A stretch of DNA of 64,000 bases from Mycobacterium pinniadriaticum (GTDB lineage Bacteria > Actinomycetota > Actinomycetes > Mycobacteriales > Mycobacteriaceae): assembly GCF_026242045.1 (NCBI RefSeq), contig NZ_JAPJDO010000014.1, positions 1 through 64,000 of the forward strand. The letters run 5' to 3'. The position numbers were made by a program, and so were the translations under genes. How positions within the stretch are numbered: position 1 is the stretch's first letter; every line of letters begins with the position of its first letter. The notes beneath the pieces are model-generated. The model was not told the DNA's origin and did not search any database. It was given only the letters and a program-made list of their open reading frames with translations. Positions 31,455-40,552 of this stretch are shown piece after piece.

Positions 31455-32855
31455 CTACAGAAGCTCGAGGCGGCGGGCCATATCGGAGGCAAACACGCCA
31501 TTGGGATCGGCCTTGCGGCGCAATGCGATCCATTCGTCGATCCGCGGATACATTGCGTGGAACTTCTCGGCGCTCACCCGCGAGTCCTTGGCGGTGTAGA
31601 CGCGGCCGCCGAATTTCATGACGCGGTCGTCGAGTTCGTTGAGGAACTCGTTGACACCGGCGTTGTTGGGGAAGTCCATGGCAACGTTCCAGCCGGCCAT
31701 CGGGAAGCTCAGCGGTGCGGGGTTTCCCGGGCCGAACAGTTTGAAAACGTTCAGCGCCGAGTAGTGGCCCTGGGTCTGTATCCACCGGATGATGTCCTTG
31801 AAATCGTCCAGGGCATCCGGCGGCACGAGGAACTGGTGCTGCGCGAAACCTGATGGGCCATAGGCGTATTGCCAGCCGGTCGTGATATCCAGCATGTGAT
31901 AGAACTGCGTCAGATTGACGATCTTGTTCTGGTAGTTGCCGCTGACCCGGTAGAAAGCCTCGCCGACCAGGCTGAGCGACATCTTGTTCATGACGCTGAC
32001 CGGGAAGAGGTTCGGCACCGCGGGCAGCTTGGGCGCGCTGAACTGCAGAGGATTCTTGGCCAGCTTGGGCGGCAATTGGTCGAGCTTGGCCAGGCTGCCC
32101 CGGCTGACCGCCGCGCGGCCCAGCTTCGGCGGCGGGTTGATGAGGTCGAACCACGCGCTGGAGTAGGTGTAGTTGTCCTCGCTGCCGTCCTGATGCACCG
32201 CGACCGTCTCGTCGAGATCAGCGGTGGCGATGCCGTCGGCGATGAAATACGCCGTCTCGGTCCGGGTCATCGCGATGCGGGCCCGGATCACGATGCCGGT
32301 CAAGCCGTTTCCGCCGACCGTGGCCCAGAACAGTTCGCCGTCGGGTCCGTCCGGAGTGAGGGTGCGCACCTCGCCGTCCGCCATCAGGAGGTCCATCGAG
32401 AGCACGTGGTTGCCGAAACTGCCTGCGCTGTGGTGGTTCTTCCCGTGAATGTCGGACCCGATCGCGCCGCCGACGGTCACCTGCCGGGTGCCGGGCAGTA
32501 CCGGGACCCACAAGCCGAACGGCAGCGCGGCCTTCATCAACTGATCGAGGCTCACTCCGGCGTCGACATCCGCCACGGCGGTGTCGGCGGACAGCGAATG
32601 GATGCGATTCAGCGGTGTCATGTCGACGACGATGCCGCCACCGTTGCCGGCCTGGTCGCCGTAGGAGCGCCCCAGCCCACGGGCCACGATGCCCCGGCGC
32701 AGGTACGACGGGCTGGTGGAATCGGCGTCGGCCACCTGCCGGACGGCGGCGGCGATCACCTCGACATCGGGAGTCGACAGCACCTGCGCCACGCTTGGCG
32801 CGGTCCTGCCGAACCCGGTGAGGGAACGCGGCGTCAGGGGGAGTGCGGTAGCCAT
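31455..32855 (-). CDS. dprE1: Decaprenylphosphoryl-beta-D-ribose 2'-oxidase DprE1 with Ala at the Cys387 position
   Basis: A 466-residue flavoprotein of the vanillyl-alcohol oxidase family that oxidises decaprenyl-phosphoryl-ribose. FAD-binding motifs are [16 protein letters not shown] and [15 protein letters not shown]. The C-terminal region holds [10 protein letters not shown] and then GWNVAMDFP. In Mtb this last motif reads GWNICVDFP, where Cys387 is attacked by benzothiazinones. Here the residue is Ala392 (codon GCC at 31680-31682), and exactly 74 residues follow it, as in Mtb after Cys387. The ATG at 32855 ([11 protein letters not shown]) is chosen from the known N-terminus; the upstream open frame lies in gtrA. 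It acts at the periplasmic side of the membrane pathway. Confidence 0.97.
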   Translation of the reverse strand: MATALPLTPRSLTGFGRTAPSVAQVLSTPDVEVIAAAVRQVADADSTSPSYLRRGIVARGLGRSYGDQAGNGGGIVVDMTPLNRIHSLSADTAVADVDAGVSLDQLMKAALPFGLWVPVLPGTRQVTVGGAIGSDIHGKNHHSAGSFGNHVLSMDLLMADGEVRTLTPDGPDGELFWATVGGNGLTGIVIRARIAMTRTETAYFIADGIATADLDETVAVHQDGSEDNYTYSSAWFDLINPPPKLGRAAVSRGSLAKLDQLPPKLAKNPLQFSAPKLPAVPNLFPVSVMNKMSLSLVGEAFYRVSGNYQNKIVNLTQFYHMLDITTGWQYAYGPSGFAQHQFLVPPDALDDFKDIIRWIQTQGHYSALNVFKLFGPGNPAPLSFPMAGWNVAMDFPNNAGVNEFLNELDDRVMKFGGRVYTAKDSRVSAEKFHAMYPRIDEWIALRRKADPNGVFASDMARRLELL

Positions 32856-32890
32856 ATCAGTGCCAAAGGTTACCGTGCGGCGTCCCAGGT

Positions 32891-33304
32891 CTACTTCAGC
32901 CGGAAAATCCATACCCGTTGAACGATGAAGTTGATCACGGTCGCCGTGCCCTGCGCGATCATGTAGGCGACTGGCACCGCCCAGGCGCGATAGTGCATCA
33001 GGTGCAGACAGATATGGTTTAGGCCGACCTGTACGACGAAGGTCACTGCGTATGTCGCCATCACCGCCAGGAACCGAGCCCGACTTGGTGGGGCCTGGAA
33101 CGTCCATCGCCGATTGATCAGGTACGCCGTTATGGTGCCGATCGTCAGGCTTATGGCCTTGGCGATGTCGACCTGAACTCCAACTAGGGTGTAGAGCAGC
33201 ACGTAGAGCCCAAAATCCACAATCCCGGAGAATCCGCCGGTGAGGAGGAACCGCACCACCTGCGTCTTGAGGCTCAGCGGTGTCAACGGGGCTGATTCGG
33301 CCAC
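32891..33304 (-). CDS. GtrA-family membrane protein (Rv3789 homologue)
   Basis: A 137-residue protein with four hydrophobic helices typical of GtrA. The signature [17 protein letters not shown] is at about 18-34, NRRWTFQ lies between helices 2 and 3, and [12 protein letters not shown] is at the C-terminus. Mtb Rv3789 sits before dprE1 and has been discussed both as a decaprenyl-phosphoryl-arabinose flippase and as an anchor protein for AftA. It is the first gene of the arabinan operon here, 35 bp before dprE1. The start is the ATG at 33304. Confidence 0.9.
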   Translation of the reverse strand: MAESAPLTPLSLKTQVVRFLLTGGFSGIVDFGLYVLLYTLVGVQVDIAKAISLTIGTITAYLINRRWTFQAPPSRARFLAVMATYAVTFVVQVGLNHICLHLMHYRAWAVPVAYMIAQGTATVINFIVQRVWIFRLK

Positions 33305-33357
33305 CCGCGAAGCTTACTTACTAAGTCCGGGGTCGTTTCGCGCCCGGGCGCCCGGGC

Positions 33358-33996
33358 GTGCACCATGGTCATGTGCAGGATCTGGCTGATGCCTGGGCGA
33401 CACTGCTGTCTCGGCACACCGACAACCCGGCGGCCGCCGCGCTCGGGCGTGATCTGCTGGCGTCCTGGACCGAGTCACACCGCCACTACCACTCCGTCGA
33501 CCACCTGCGTGGCATCCTCGGCCATGTCGAGGAGCTTGCCGATTTCGCCGACGACGCCGACGCCGTGCGCCTGGCGGCCTGGTATCACGACGCGGTATAT
33601 GCGGGACTTCCCGACGACGAGGAACGCAGCGCCCGTCGCGCCGAACAGGAGCTGTCCCGTCTCGGTCTGCCGCCGCAACTGGTCGACGAGGTGGCGCGTT
33701 TGATCCGGCTGACGATCACGCACGATCCCGCGGCCGGCGACCACAACGGCGAAGTTCTCTCCGACGCCGACCTGGCGGCGCTGGCTGTGCCGAGGGCCGA
33801 CTACGAACGCAACACCGCAGCCATCCGCGCCGAATACGGTCACGTGTCCGACGACGCTTTCCGTCGCGGACGCGTGCAGGTACTGGTGGCCCTGTTGGGT
33901 GGTCCCGGCGTTTTCCGCACCGAGTACGCCCGCCGGGAGTGGGAAGGTCCGGCACAGGGCAATCTGCGGGCCGAGCTGGCGACCCTGACCGGGTGA
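33358..33996 (+). CDS. HD-domain-like predicted metal-dependent hydrolase
   Basis: A 212-residue helical protein. The conserved pattern is HRHYHSVDHL (about 40-49), then AAWYHDAVYAG and a later D-rich stretch VLSDADLAALA, which together give the His/Asp set of the predicted HD phosphohydrolase family of bacteria. Start is a GTG at 33358; a second GTG at 33373 (MQDLADAWATL) would serve as well. It diverges from the arabinan operon, with 53 bp between starts. I do not know its substrate. Confidence 0.75.
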   Translation: MHHGHVQDLADAWATLLSRHTDNPAAAALGRDLLASWTESHRHYHSVDHLRGILGHVEELADFADDADAVRLAAWYHDAVYAGLPDDEERSARRAEQELSRLGLPPQLVDEVARLIRLTITHDPAAGDHNGEVLSDADLAALAVPRADYERNTAAIRAEYGHVSDDAFRRGRVQVLVALLGGPGVFRTEYARREWEGPAQGNLRAELATLTG

Positions 33997-34002
33997 GCGG
34001 TC

Positions 34003-34512
34003 TTACGGCTCGCCGAGGATGCGGCGCTTCTGTTGCTCAACTCCTCGTCGGTGATGAGCCCGCGGTCCTTGAGCGCGGCCAGCCGCTCCAGCTGGTCGAC
34101 CGGATCGTGCGAAACCGGTACCGCGCCGGCTTGCTGCTGTAGTTGCTCGCGGCGGGTCATCGTCTGTTCCCGAAACGCGGCCGGGTCGGCGATTGCCCAT
34201 CAGGCTCGGGTCGGCGTTGGTGATCCCCTCGATCGCGGCGTCGGCGGTCGAGACCGGCCTCGGGTCGTAGCGGACCGCGACGCGGCTGCCCGGTCTGGGG
34301 GCGCAGGTCCGGGGCAGCAGGGCGTGCACCGTCGCGTCGAACGGCAGCCCGTCATCCGGCGATACCCGGACTTGCAGTTCCCAGCGAATCTCGGTGTTGT
34401 TCATCAGGTTCGGGTTGTCGGCCGAGACCGCGAGTGCGGTCTGCTCCGCGCTGAGGACCTCGGCGTAGGCATGCAGGCCGACGCTGCGTAGATTGCGTCC
34501 GAATCCGAACAC
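34003..34512 (-). pseudogene. SHOCT-domain protein with two compensating frameshifts
   Basis: The frame reads a credible start (MFGFGRNLRSVGLHAYAEVL...) through GITNADPSLMGN, then low-complexity Arg-rich sequence, then a credible end (EQQKRRILGEP). The missing middle is in another frame between about 34191 and 34038: ADPAAFREQTMTRREQLQQQ, then DQLERLAALKDRGLITDEE, a typical SHOCT C-terminal module that joins seamlessly to FEQQKRRILGEP. One extra base near 34191 and one missing base near 34038 explain it. The two cancel, so the frame stays open while about 50 residues are scrambled. It may be a decaying gene or a sequencing error pair. The native protein has an N-terminal OB/beta-type domain of unknown function. 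Confidence 0.75.
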
Positions 34513-34618
34513 TGTGCTCAGCCTCCTCGAGCCCGCCGATCCCCTGGTAGACCTGCAATTCGGGTGAAGAGTCGTTCGACCCTATGCGCATTTGCGCTTG
34601 CCGGGGCAAAATCTGGGT

Positions 34619-35053
34619 ATGACAGTCGAACAGGACCCGATCACGGTACTCAGCGACGACGAGAGTTGGGATCTGCTGAAGAGCGCCGCGCTGGGTCGGC
34701 TGGTAACGCACATCGGCGATCAGCTCGAGATCTTCCCGGTCAACTTCGTGACCCAGGGCCGCACGGTGCTGTTCCGGACTGCGGAAGGTACCAAGCTGTT
34801 CAGCACGGTGATGAACGACAAGGTGCTCTTTGAGGTCGACGATCACACCGTCGCCGAGGGCTGGAGTGTCGTCATCCGGGGAACCGCGCACGTGCTCACC
34901 ACATCCGACGAGATCCATGAAGCCGACCGTGCGCAGCTACTGCCCTGGGTCGCCACCGAGAAGCTACGCTACGTGCGTATCACGGCAAATGAGGTGTCGG
35001 GCAGGCGGTTTCGATTCGGTCCAGAGCCTAACCACGGGTCGTATCCCGGCTAG
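34619..35053 (+). CDS. Pyridoxamine 5'-phosphate oxidase-like flavin-binding protein
   Basis: A 144-residue split-barrel protein starting at the ATG 34619 (MTVEQDPITVL). The order SALGRLVTHIGDQLEIFPVNFVTQG, LFRTAEGTKLFS, VLFEVDDHTVAEGWSVVIRGTA is the standard pattern of the PPOX-class/FMN- or F420-binding family, with the stabilising GW-SV-VRG element. Mycobacteria have many of these, some F420-dependent. It could reduce small aromatic or quinone substrates, but no specific substrate is visible. It converges with a broken aminotransferase and overlaps its end by 26 bp. Confidence 0.82.
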   Translation: MTVEQDPITVLSDDESWDLLKSAALGRLVTHIGDQLEIFPVNFVTQGRTVLFRTAEGTKLFSTVMNDKVLFEVDDHTVAEGWSVVIRGTAHVLTTSDEIHEADRAQLLPWVATEKLRYVRITANEVSGRRFRFGPEPNHGSYPG

Positions 35054-35958
35054 AAAACCGCCTGGCCACCGCTGCGAACGCCGCGTCGGTAGCCTCCAGC
35101 ACGGTGCCGACGTCGGCGGCCGTCAGCGCTGTCGACATGAACCAGTTGTGTTTGGGGTGCGTGAAGACACCGCGGGCCGCGCACTCGGCCGCCCAGGCCA
35201 GGGTGACCGGGCCGATGACGAAGAATGACCCGGCCGAGTCGCGCAGGGGCTCCGAACCCAGGACAGCCGCAACGGGGTAGCCGTTTCCGATCGCCTTGCT
35301 CCACGACGAGAGGTCGGGCCGCACGCGGTATTGCTCCCAGCTGCCGCCGAACGACATCCGGAATCCGGTACGGACTTCGTCGAGGGTGCGGGTGGCCCCG
35401 TGCTCGTCGCAGACGCGCCGTAGGCCCTGTGCGAAGGCGGGGTCCACCATCTCCTGGTCGAAACCGGCGTCGTGGCGGAACGGCGACACGATGATCCCGG
35501 CGAGGTCGCCGTCGTGCTCTATGACCAGCTTTTCGACGCTGTCCAGATCGTTGTACGTGTAGTAGGCGAGGCCGGCGCGATCCGACGGCAGCACGCCGGT
35601 GGTGTCGGGATTACACCAGGGCAGGGCACCGTGATAGGCGCCCTCGGCGACCAAGATGGTGGCCCGCTTGGTGTGCGCCATCGCGATCGTCAGACACAGG
35701 GTCGTGACGTCGGAACCGTTCTTGGCGAACATCGCCCAATCCGCGTGTTCGACCCCGGCGTTGCCTGTCGACTGCTTCTTCGACACGCGGGTTCTGGTAG
35801 CCGTGAATGATGGGTCCCCAGGAACAGAGCAGGTCGATGTACTCATTGCCATCGGCATCCCAAATCCGTGAGCCTGCCGTGCGCGACACGAATTGCGGTG
35901 CCCCGGCCATAATCCGCGCAGACGCATGACTTCGCGGCAACTCAGGCGACCGCCCCAC
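35028..35958 (-). pseudogene. Degraded class III PLP aminotransferase (glutamate-1-semialdehyde aminomutase-like)
   Basis: Two frames carry pieces of one enzyme. The 5' part (SHASARIMAGA, WDADGNEYIDLLCSWGPIIHGYQNPRVEEA) ends near 35790. The rest, VEHADWAMFAKNGSD, AEGAYHGALPWCNPDTTG, LDEVRTGFRM and the PLP-lysine motif SWSKAIGNGYPVAAVLG, is in another frame. Compared with the family, about 35-40 residues are missing at the junction and roughly 90 between FFVIGPVTLAW and ARGVFTHPKHNWF, and the N-terminus is short. The lysine survives, but the fold cannot be intact. It starts right after the 13E12-type gene, which may have been involved in its decay. Confidence 0.8.
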
Positions 35959-35963
35959 CAGAT

Positions 35964-37400
35964 TTAGAACGGTGGTGGTTTGTTGCGTTCGGTGACGCGG
36001 GCGTCGTTGAGTTTGCGTTCGGCGGTGATGCGGTGGGCGCGTTGGGCGGCGCGGGTTCTTCGCCGGGTGGGCATCATGATGCCCAGGGCTGGTGGGGGTT
36101 GGCCCGTGGGTGGGGCCAGGGTGGCGGTGGTGGTGTTCCACCGGGGCAGCAGCAGTCGGCTGCCGGGTTGGGTCACATAGGTGTGGCCGGTCGGTGAGGT
36201 CCAGGTGATGGTGCCGTCGGGATGCTGGCGATCTCGCCAGCCGGTCCAGAAAGTCTTGAGCAGGTGGTGTTTACGGCATGTGCAGGCCAGGTTGGAGGCG
36301 TGGGTGGGCCCGAACGGCCAGGGGATGGTGTGGTCGATATCGCAGTGCTCGGCCGGCATATCGCAGTTGGGGAAGCGGCAGGTCAGATCCCGTAGCCGGA
36401 CGAACTCGTCCAGGGCGGTCGACGGGCGGTAGCCGGGTTCGGGCTCGTCGGCAGGCCGGCGCAGGCGGCGCACGGTGGCGCCGGATCGGATGAGTTCGGC
36501 CAGCAGCGGGGCCGGCACGATGCCACGGTGACCCGTCAGGACGCCACCGGCAGGCCGGGCCGTCGTCGGCGCGGGCTGGGCGCTGGGTTCGGGATCCAGG
36601 GCCGTCTCCTCGAGGCTGTCGGCCACGACGTGCACCACCACACTGGCCGCACGCGCATCCGGTTCGCCGGCCGGGCAGTCGGGACTCCCACAGGTGCAGG
36701 CCAGTCGATCCGAGCCCGCGGCCAACGCGCCCAGCGCGTCGGCGCGGCGCTGCCCGATCGTGCGGGGATCGTCCTCACACACCCCGTGCGCCATCGCCGC
36801 CAGGCGCCGATCCAGCGCGGCGGCGTCGGTGAGCAGGAGCCGTCCCCAGATCTCGGCGACCCCGCCGCGCGCATCGCGCAGGCCCACCCCGACCTCCCGA
36901 TCCCGCACCCGCGCCCGGACCTGACGCAGCGCGCCCGGATCGTAGCGATCCACCCAGGTGTCGATCGCCCGCTGCAGGCCCAGGTTCGACAGCGGCCCCC
37001 ACGACACCGCATCACCGGCCAGCGCGCGATCCACCAGCGCCAGCGTCGGGCGATCCTGGACCAGATCGGTACGGTCCACGATCGCCTCACACACCCGATA
37101 ACTGAGCGACCCCGCCGCGAACAGGGCGCCCACCTTGGGCAGCCGATACCGCAGTGACATCGCCATCAACATCTCCGCCGAGGCCCGACCGTGGGTCACT
37201 CCCAGAGCCGCCGACACCTCGGCAGCCGCGGCGTCCCACTCATCACAGGCCCACTGCGCCCGCTCGTCATCGGCGCAGCGCCGCGCCACCAACTCCGCGA
37301 TCGCGGCCAACCGCCGGGCCGCCGCCCGAGCCTCCTCCCGCGCGAAATCGGCGATCGCGGACACCACCGCCGTATCACTCGCGAAATCGACATCGAACAC
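35964..37400 (-). CDS. 13E12-type repeat-family protein (DUF222 with HNH endonuclease)
   Basis: A 478-residue protein. DUF222 spans about 20-330 ([47 protein letters not shown]). A C-terminal HNH nuclease module at about 335-400 shows [41 protein letters not shown], with Cys/His metal ligands and the HNH His. This is the 13E12 repeat family, present in many copies in mycobacteria. It sits on the - strand after wzm with 40 bp between, at a place where Mtb has other genes; in Mtb a 13E12 gene (Rv3776) also lies in this general neighbourhood. The role of the family is unclear; mobile behaviour is suspected. Confidence 0.9.
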   Translation of the reverse strand: MFDVDFASDTAVVSAIADFAREEARAAARRLAAIAELVARRCADDERAQWACDEWDAAAAEVSAALGVTHGRASAEMLMAMSLRYRLPKVGALFAAGSLSYRVCEAIVDRTDLVQDRPTLALVDRALAGDAVSWGPLSNLGLQRAIDTWVDRYDPGALRQVRARVRDREVGVGLRDARGGVAEIWGRLLLTDAAALDRRLAAMAHGVCEDDPRTIGQRRADALGALAAGSDRLACTCGSPDCPAGEPDARAASVVVHVVADSLEETALDPEPSAQPAPTTARPAGGVLTGHRGIVPAPLLAELIRSGATVRRLRRPADEPEPGYRPSTALDEFVRLRDLTCRFPNCDMPAEHCDIDHTIPWPFGPTHASNLACTCRKHHLLKTFWTGWRDRQHPDGTITWTSPTGHTYVTQPGSRLLLPRWNTTTATLAPPTGQPPPALGIMMPTRRRTRAAQRAHRITAERKLNDARVTERNKPPPF

Positions 37401-37440
37401 ATGTTCGAGTATGTCAGTCGGGTATGACAGGACAGAAAAT

Positions 37441-38271
37441 TCAGACCCAGTACGGCACGCGCGCCCGGTACTGCCGCAGCGCGAATGCCGTAATCAGCCA
37501 ACCAACGGCCGTCAGCGCCACCACGACCACCCAGTGCCGCAATTCCTGGTGGGCACCCAGGAGCGGTGCGCGCAGAATGTCGAGGTAGTGCAACAGCGGG
37601 TTCAACTCGATGATCTTGGCCCAGCGGCCGGCGCCCTGCCGTCGCAGGGTCTCGTCATTCCAGATGATCGGGGTCATGAAAAACAGCAGCTGCACGATCG
37701 AGAACAACAGCGGTCCGATGTCCCGGTAGCGGGTGGCCAAGATGCCGAAGCAGAACGACACCCACACACAGTTGAGCATGATCAGCAGTAGTGCCGGGAT
37801 CGCCGACAAATCCGCCCAGGACCACGGTTTCGGAAAGATGATCGCGATCACCACATAGATGACGATGTTGTGCCCGAACAGGATCATCTGCCGCCACACC
37901 AGTCGGTAGACGTGCACGCTCAGCGGGGTGGGCAGCTGTTTGATCAAGCCCTCGTTGGCGATGAACACGTCGGCGCCCTCGATGATCGCGGCGTTGATCA
38001 TGTTCCAGATGATCAACCCCAGGGTCACATAGGGCAGGTGCTCGGAGAGCTTGAGGTGGAACAACTGCGAATAGAGCCCGCCCATCGCGACGGCGGTGGT
38101 TCCGGTGGCGATGGTGATCCAGAACGGGCCGAGCACCGAGCGGCGGTACTTCTGCTTGATGTCCTGCCAACCGAGGTGCAGCCACAGTTCGCGCTTCCGG
38201 TACCCGTCGAGCAGGTCGCCCCACGCGCGGGTGAAGGTTTTCGACTGGGCGGCGGCGTCAATGAACGTCAC
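37441..38271 (-). CDS. wzm: Galactan ABC exporter permease Wzm (Rv3783 homologue)
   Basis: A 276-residue ABC-2 type permease with six hydrophobic segments. [24 protein letters not shown] near residues 30-53 is the canonical start of polysaccharide export permeases, and [27 protein letters not shown] are the C-terminal signature. With the ATPase Wzt it exports the lipid-linked galactan across the plasma membrane. The GTG at 38271 overlaps the glfT1 stop by 4 bp; the longer frame upstream of this GTG lies inside glfT1. Mtb Rv3783 has 280 residues. Confidence 0.93.
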   Translation of the reverse strand: MTFIDAAAQSKTFTRAWGDLLDGYRKRELWLHLGWQDIKQKYRRSVLGPFWITIATGTTAVAMGGLYSQLFHLKLSEHLPYVTLGLIIWNMINAAIIEGADVFIANEGLIKQLPTPLSVHVYRLVWRQMILFGHNIVIYVVIAIIFPKPWSWADLSAIPALLLIMLNCVWVSFCFGILATRYRDIGPLLFSIVQLLFFMTPIIWNDETLRRQGAGRWAKIIELNPLLHYLDILRAPLLGAHQELRHWVVVVALTAVGWLITAFALRQYRARVPYWV

Positions 38272-39191
38272 GACTGCTCCCGCTTCTCGAGGTCCGGTGG
38301 ACCGAACTGTTCGCGTCGGCCGAGGCGCCGCAACCTGATCCACTCGCGCAGGCCGGCCGGATCGCGACGGCTGACCAGGAAGTACCAGCCGAACCGGACC
38401 CATTCCTGCGGCAGCAGTTTGCGCATACCCGGCTGGGACTGCAGGTAGCCGCGATTGCGGTAGGTGAAGAAGCGCTTGCGCGCGTCGTCGGGGTATTGGG
38501 CGTGCATGCGACCGCCCAGGATCGGCTTGAATTCGTCCCCACCTTGCGGATGTAGGTAGGTCGCAGTCAGGCAGGTGCCGAAGCGCAGCCCCGAGCGGAG
38601 CAGCCGGCGATGTACTTCTGTCTCATCGCCCCGCATAAAGAGTCGAAAATCTGGAATACCAACGGCATCAATGGTTTCCGCGCGGAACAGGGCGCCGTTG
38701 AACAGGTGGGAGATTCCAGGCAGCAGGTCTTCCCCAGATCCGTCGATGTGCAGTTCGCTGACCCGCCGCCGCCACACCAGGCCGCGTCGCAGGGGGAAGG
38801 CCAGTCGGTCTGGATCGTTGATATCGCAGATCATCGGCGACACCTCGGCCAGCTGATGGCGGTCGGCGCAGGCCAGCAGTGTGGCAAGCACCCCGGCATC
38901 CTTCGGTCGGCCGTCGTCGTCGGCCAGCCACACCCAGTCCGCGCCAAGAGTCAGCGCATGAAGCATGCCCAACGCGAATCCACCTGCGCCGCCGAGGTTT
39001 CGGCGCGACCCGAGATACGTGGTGGGCACCGGTTGGCCGGCGACGAGGTCCCGCACGCGTTCATCGCAGTCATTGTCGACGACGATCAGATGGTCGACCA
39101 TGCGGGTCTGAGTACTCAGCGCATCCAGGGACTTGGCCAGATCATCGGGACGGCGATGCGTGACGACGACGGCGCAGATGACGTCGGTCAC
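38268..39191 (-). CDS. glfT1: Galactofuranosyltransferase GlfT1 (Rv3782 homologue)
   Basis: A 307-residue GT2-family (GT-A fold) glycosyltransferase with ICAVVVTHRRPDDLAKSLDAL at the N-terminus, DHLIVVDNDC, and the metal-binding acidic motif LADDDGRPKD near residue 95. GlfT1 adds the first two galactofuranose units to the rhamnosyl-GlcNAc-PP-decaprenyl linker on the cytosolic face. Length agrees with Mtb Rv3782 (304). The start is a GTG overlapping the wzt stop (GTGA). The order wzt-glfT1-wzm equals Rv3781-Rv3782-Rv3783. Confidence 0.95.
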   Translation of the reverse strand: MTDVICAVVVTHRRPDDLAKSLDALSTQTRMVDHLIVVDNDCDERVRDLVAGQPVPTTYLGSRRNLGGAGGFALGMLHALTLGADWVWLADDDGRPKDAGVLATLLACADRHQLAEVSPMICDINDPDRLAFPLRRGLVWRRRVSELHIDGSGEDLLPGISHLFNGALFRAETIDAVGIPDFRLFMRGDETEVHRRLLRSGLRFGTCLTATYLHPQGGDEFKPILGGRMHAQYPDDARKRFFTYRNRGYLQSQPGMRKLLPQEWVRFGWYFLVSRRDPAGLREWIRLRRLGRREQFGPPDLEKREQS

Positions 39192-40000
39192 GGCGTGGAC
39201 CAGTCGTTCCGGTGCTCCTCCAGGACCTCCCGCACATGCCGCGCGGCGTCTTCACCCTCGTAGGCGCGGACTACGTCTTCGATGCAGCCGGTCAGCTTGA
39301 CGGTGCCGTGGTCGATCCACATCGCGGTCTTGCACAACCGGGCCAGGAACTCGTTGGAGTGGCTGGCGAACACCAGGATTCCCGATCGCTCGACCAGGCT
39401 CTGCAGGCGAGACTGCGCTTTCTTGAGGAACTCCGCGTCCACCGCGCCGATGCCTTCGTCAAGCAGCAGGATCTCCGGGTCGATGCTGGTGACCACACCC
39501 ATGGCCAGCCGCACCCGCATACCGGTGGAGTACGTCCGCAGTGGCATCGACAGGTACTCGCCGAGCTCGGTGAACTCGGCGATCTCGTCGACCTTGGCCG
39601 CCATCTGCTTGCGGGTCTGCCCCAGGAAGAGCCCGCGGATGATGATGTTCTCGTAGCCGGAGATCTCCGGATCCATCCCGACACCGAGGTCGAACACCGG
39701 TGCCACCCGGCCGCGAACGGTGGCCGAGCCGCGGGTCGGTTCGTATATTCCGGACAGCAGCCGCAGCAGGGTGGACTTGCCCGCGCCGTTGTGGCCGACC
39801 AGGCCGACCCGGTCGCCCATCTTCAGCGTCATGGTGATGTCGCGCAGCGCCTCGATGACCACGACGTTCTCGGTGTTGCGCCCGATGGCGCCGCCGGCCT
39901 TGCCCAGGAACGTCTTCTTCAGTGAACGCGTCTTCGCGTCGAAGATCGGAAACTCGACCCAGGCGTCGCGGGTTTCGATGAAGGGGTCGTCGGCAGCCAC
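39188..40000 (-). CDS. wzt: Galactan ABC exporter ATPase Wzt (Rv3781 homologue)
   Basis: A 270-residue ABC ATPase. Walker A is GHNGAGKST (about 69-77), the signature region is LRTYSTGMRVRLAMGV, and Walker B is EILLLDEGIGAVD. The N-terminus WVEFPIFDAKTRSLKK is typical of polysaccharide-export ATPases. It lacks the long C-terminal carbohydrate-binding domain found in some O-antigen Wzt proteins, matching Rv3781 (273 residues). It energises Wzm for export of lipid-linked galactan. The start is the GTG at 40000, 13 bp after the bpa stop. Confidence 0.94.
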   Translation of the reverse strand: MAADDPFIETRDAWVEFPIFDAKTRSLKKTFLGKAGGAIGRNTENVVVIEALRDITMTLKMGDRVGLVGHNGAGKSTLLRLLSGIYEPTRGSATVRGRVAPVFDLGVGMDPEISGYENIIIRGLFLGQTRKQMAAKVDEIAEFTELGEYLSMPLRTYSTGMRVRLAMGVVTSIDPEILLLDEGIGAVDAEFLKKAQSRLQSLVERSGILVFASHSNEFLARLCKTAMWIDHGTVKLTGCIEDVVRAYEGEDAARHVREVLEEHRNDWSTP

Positions 40001-40013
40001 CGTGTGTCTCTTG

Positions 40014-40523
40014 TTACAGGTACTGCCCGGTGCCGTGACCGGGTGCTCCGGGCGGGCCGGGCTGCGTCATCCCCGGGGGCAACGCGCCCTGACGCATGTG
40101 TTCCAGCTGGGCGCGGGCCGCCATCTGCTGAGCGAACAGCGCGGTCTGAATTCCGTGGAACAGGCCCTCGAGCCAGCCGACCAGCTGCGCCTGCGCGATG
40201 CGCAATTCGGAATCCGACGGGATGGTGTCCTCGGAGAACGGCAGTGCCAGCCGCTCCAGTTCGTCGCGCAGCTCAGGGGCCAGGCCGTCCTCGAGCTCAC
40301 GGATGGACGTCGCGTGGATTTCGCGCAACCGGCTACGGCTCGCATCGTCCAGCGGTGCCGCCCGCACCTCTTCGAGCAGCTGCTTGATCATCGTGCCGAT
40401 CCGCATCACCTTGGCCGGCTGTTCCACCAGGTCGGTCACGGAGCGCTGATCGTCGCCATCTTCCAGGCCGGCGTCGGATCCGGTGATGATCTCGATGTTG
40501 TCGTCGTCTGTGTTCGTCGTCAT
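40014..40523 (-). CDS. bpa: Bacterial proteasome activator Bpa/PafE (Rv3780 homologue)
   Basis: A 169-residue helical protein nearly identical in core to Mtb Bpa: QPAKVMRIGTMIKQLLEEVRA, ELEDGLAPELRDELERL, and AQLVGWLEGLFHGIQTALFAQQ. It ends in GQYL, the C-terminal penetration motif (like HbYX) that opens the 20S proteasome gate independently of ATP. Bpa forms a dodecameric ring and feeds unfolded substrates such as HspR. The ATG at 40523 (MTTNTDDDN) is used; upstream starts would add residues lying in the spacer to the next gene. The gene is placed before wzt, as in Mtb. Confidence 0.95.
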   Translation of the reverse strand: MTTNTDDDNIEIITGSDAGLEDGDDQRSVTDLVEQPAKVMRIGTMIKQLLEEVRAAPLDDASRSRLREIHATSIRELEDGLAPELRDELERLALPFSEDTIPSDSELRIAQAQLVGWLEGLFHGIQTALFAQQMAARAQLEHMRQGALPPGMTQPGPPGAPGHGTGQYL

Positions 40524-40552
40524 GGAAGTGAGTGTTCCCTCGTGTCCCATCG

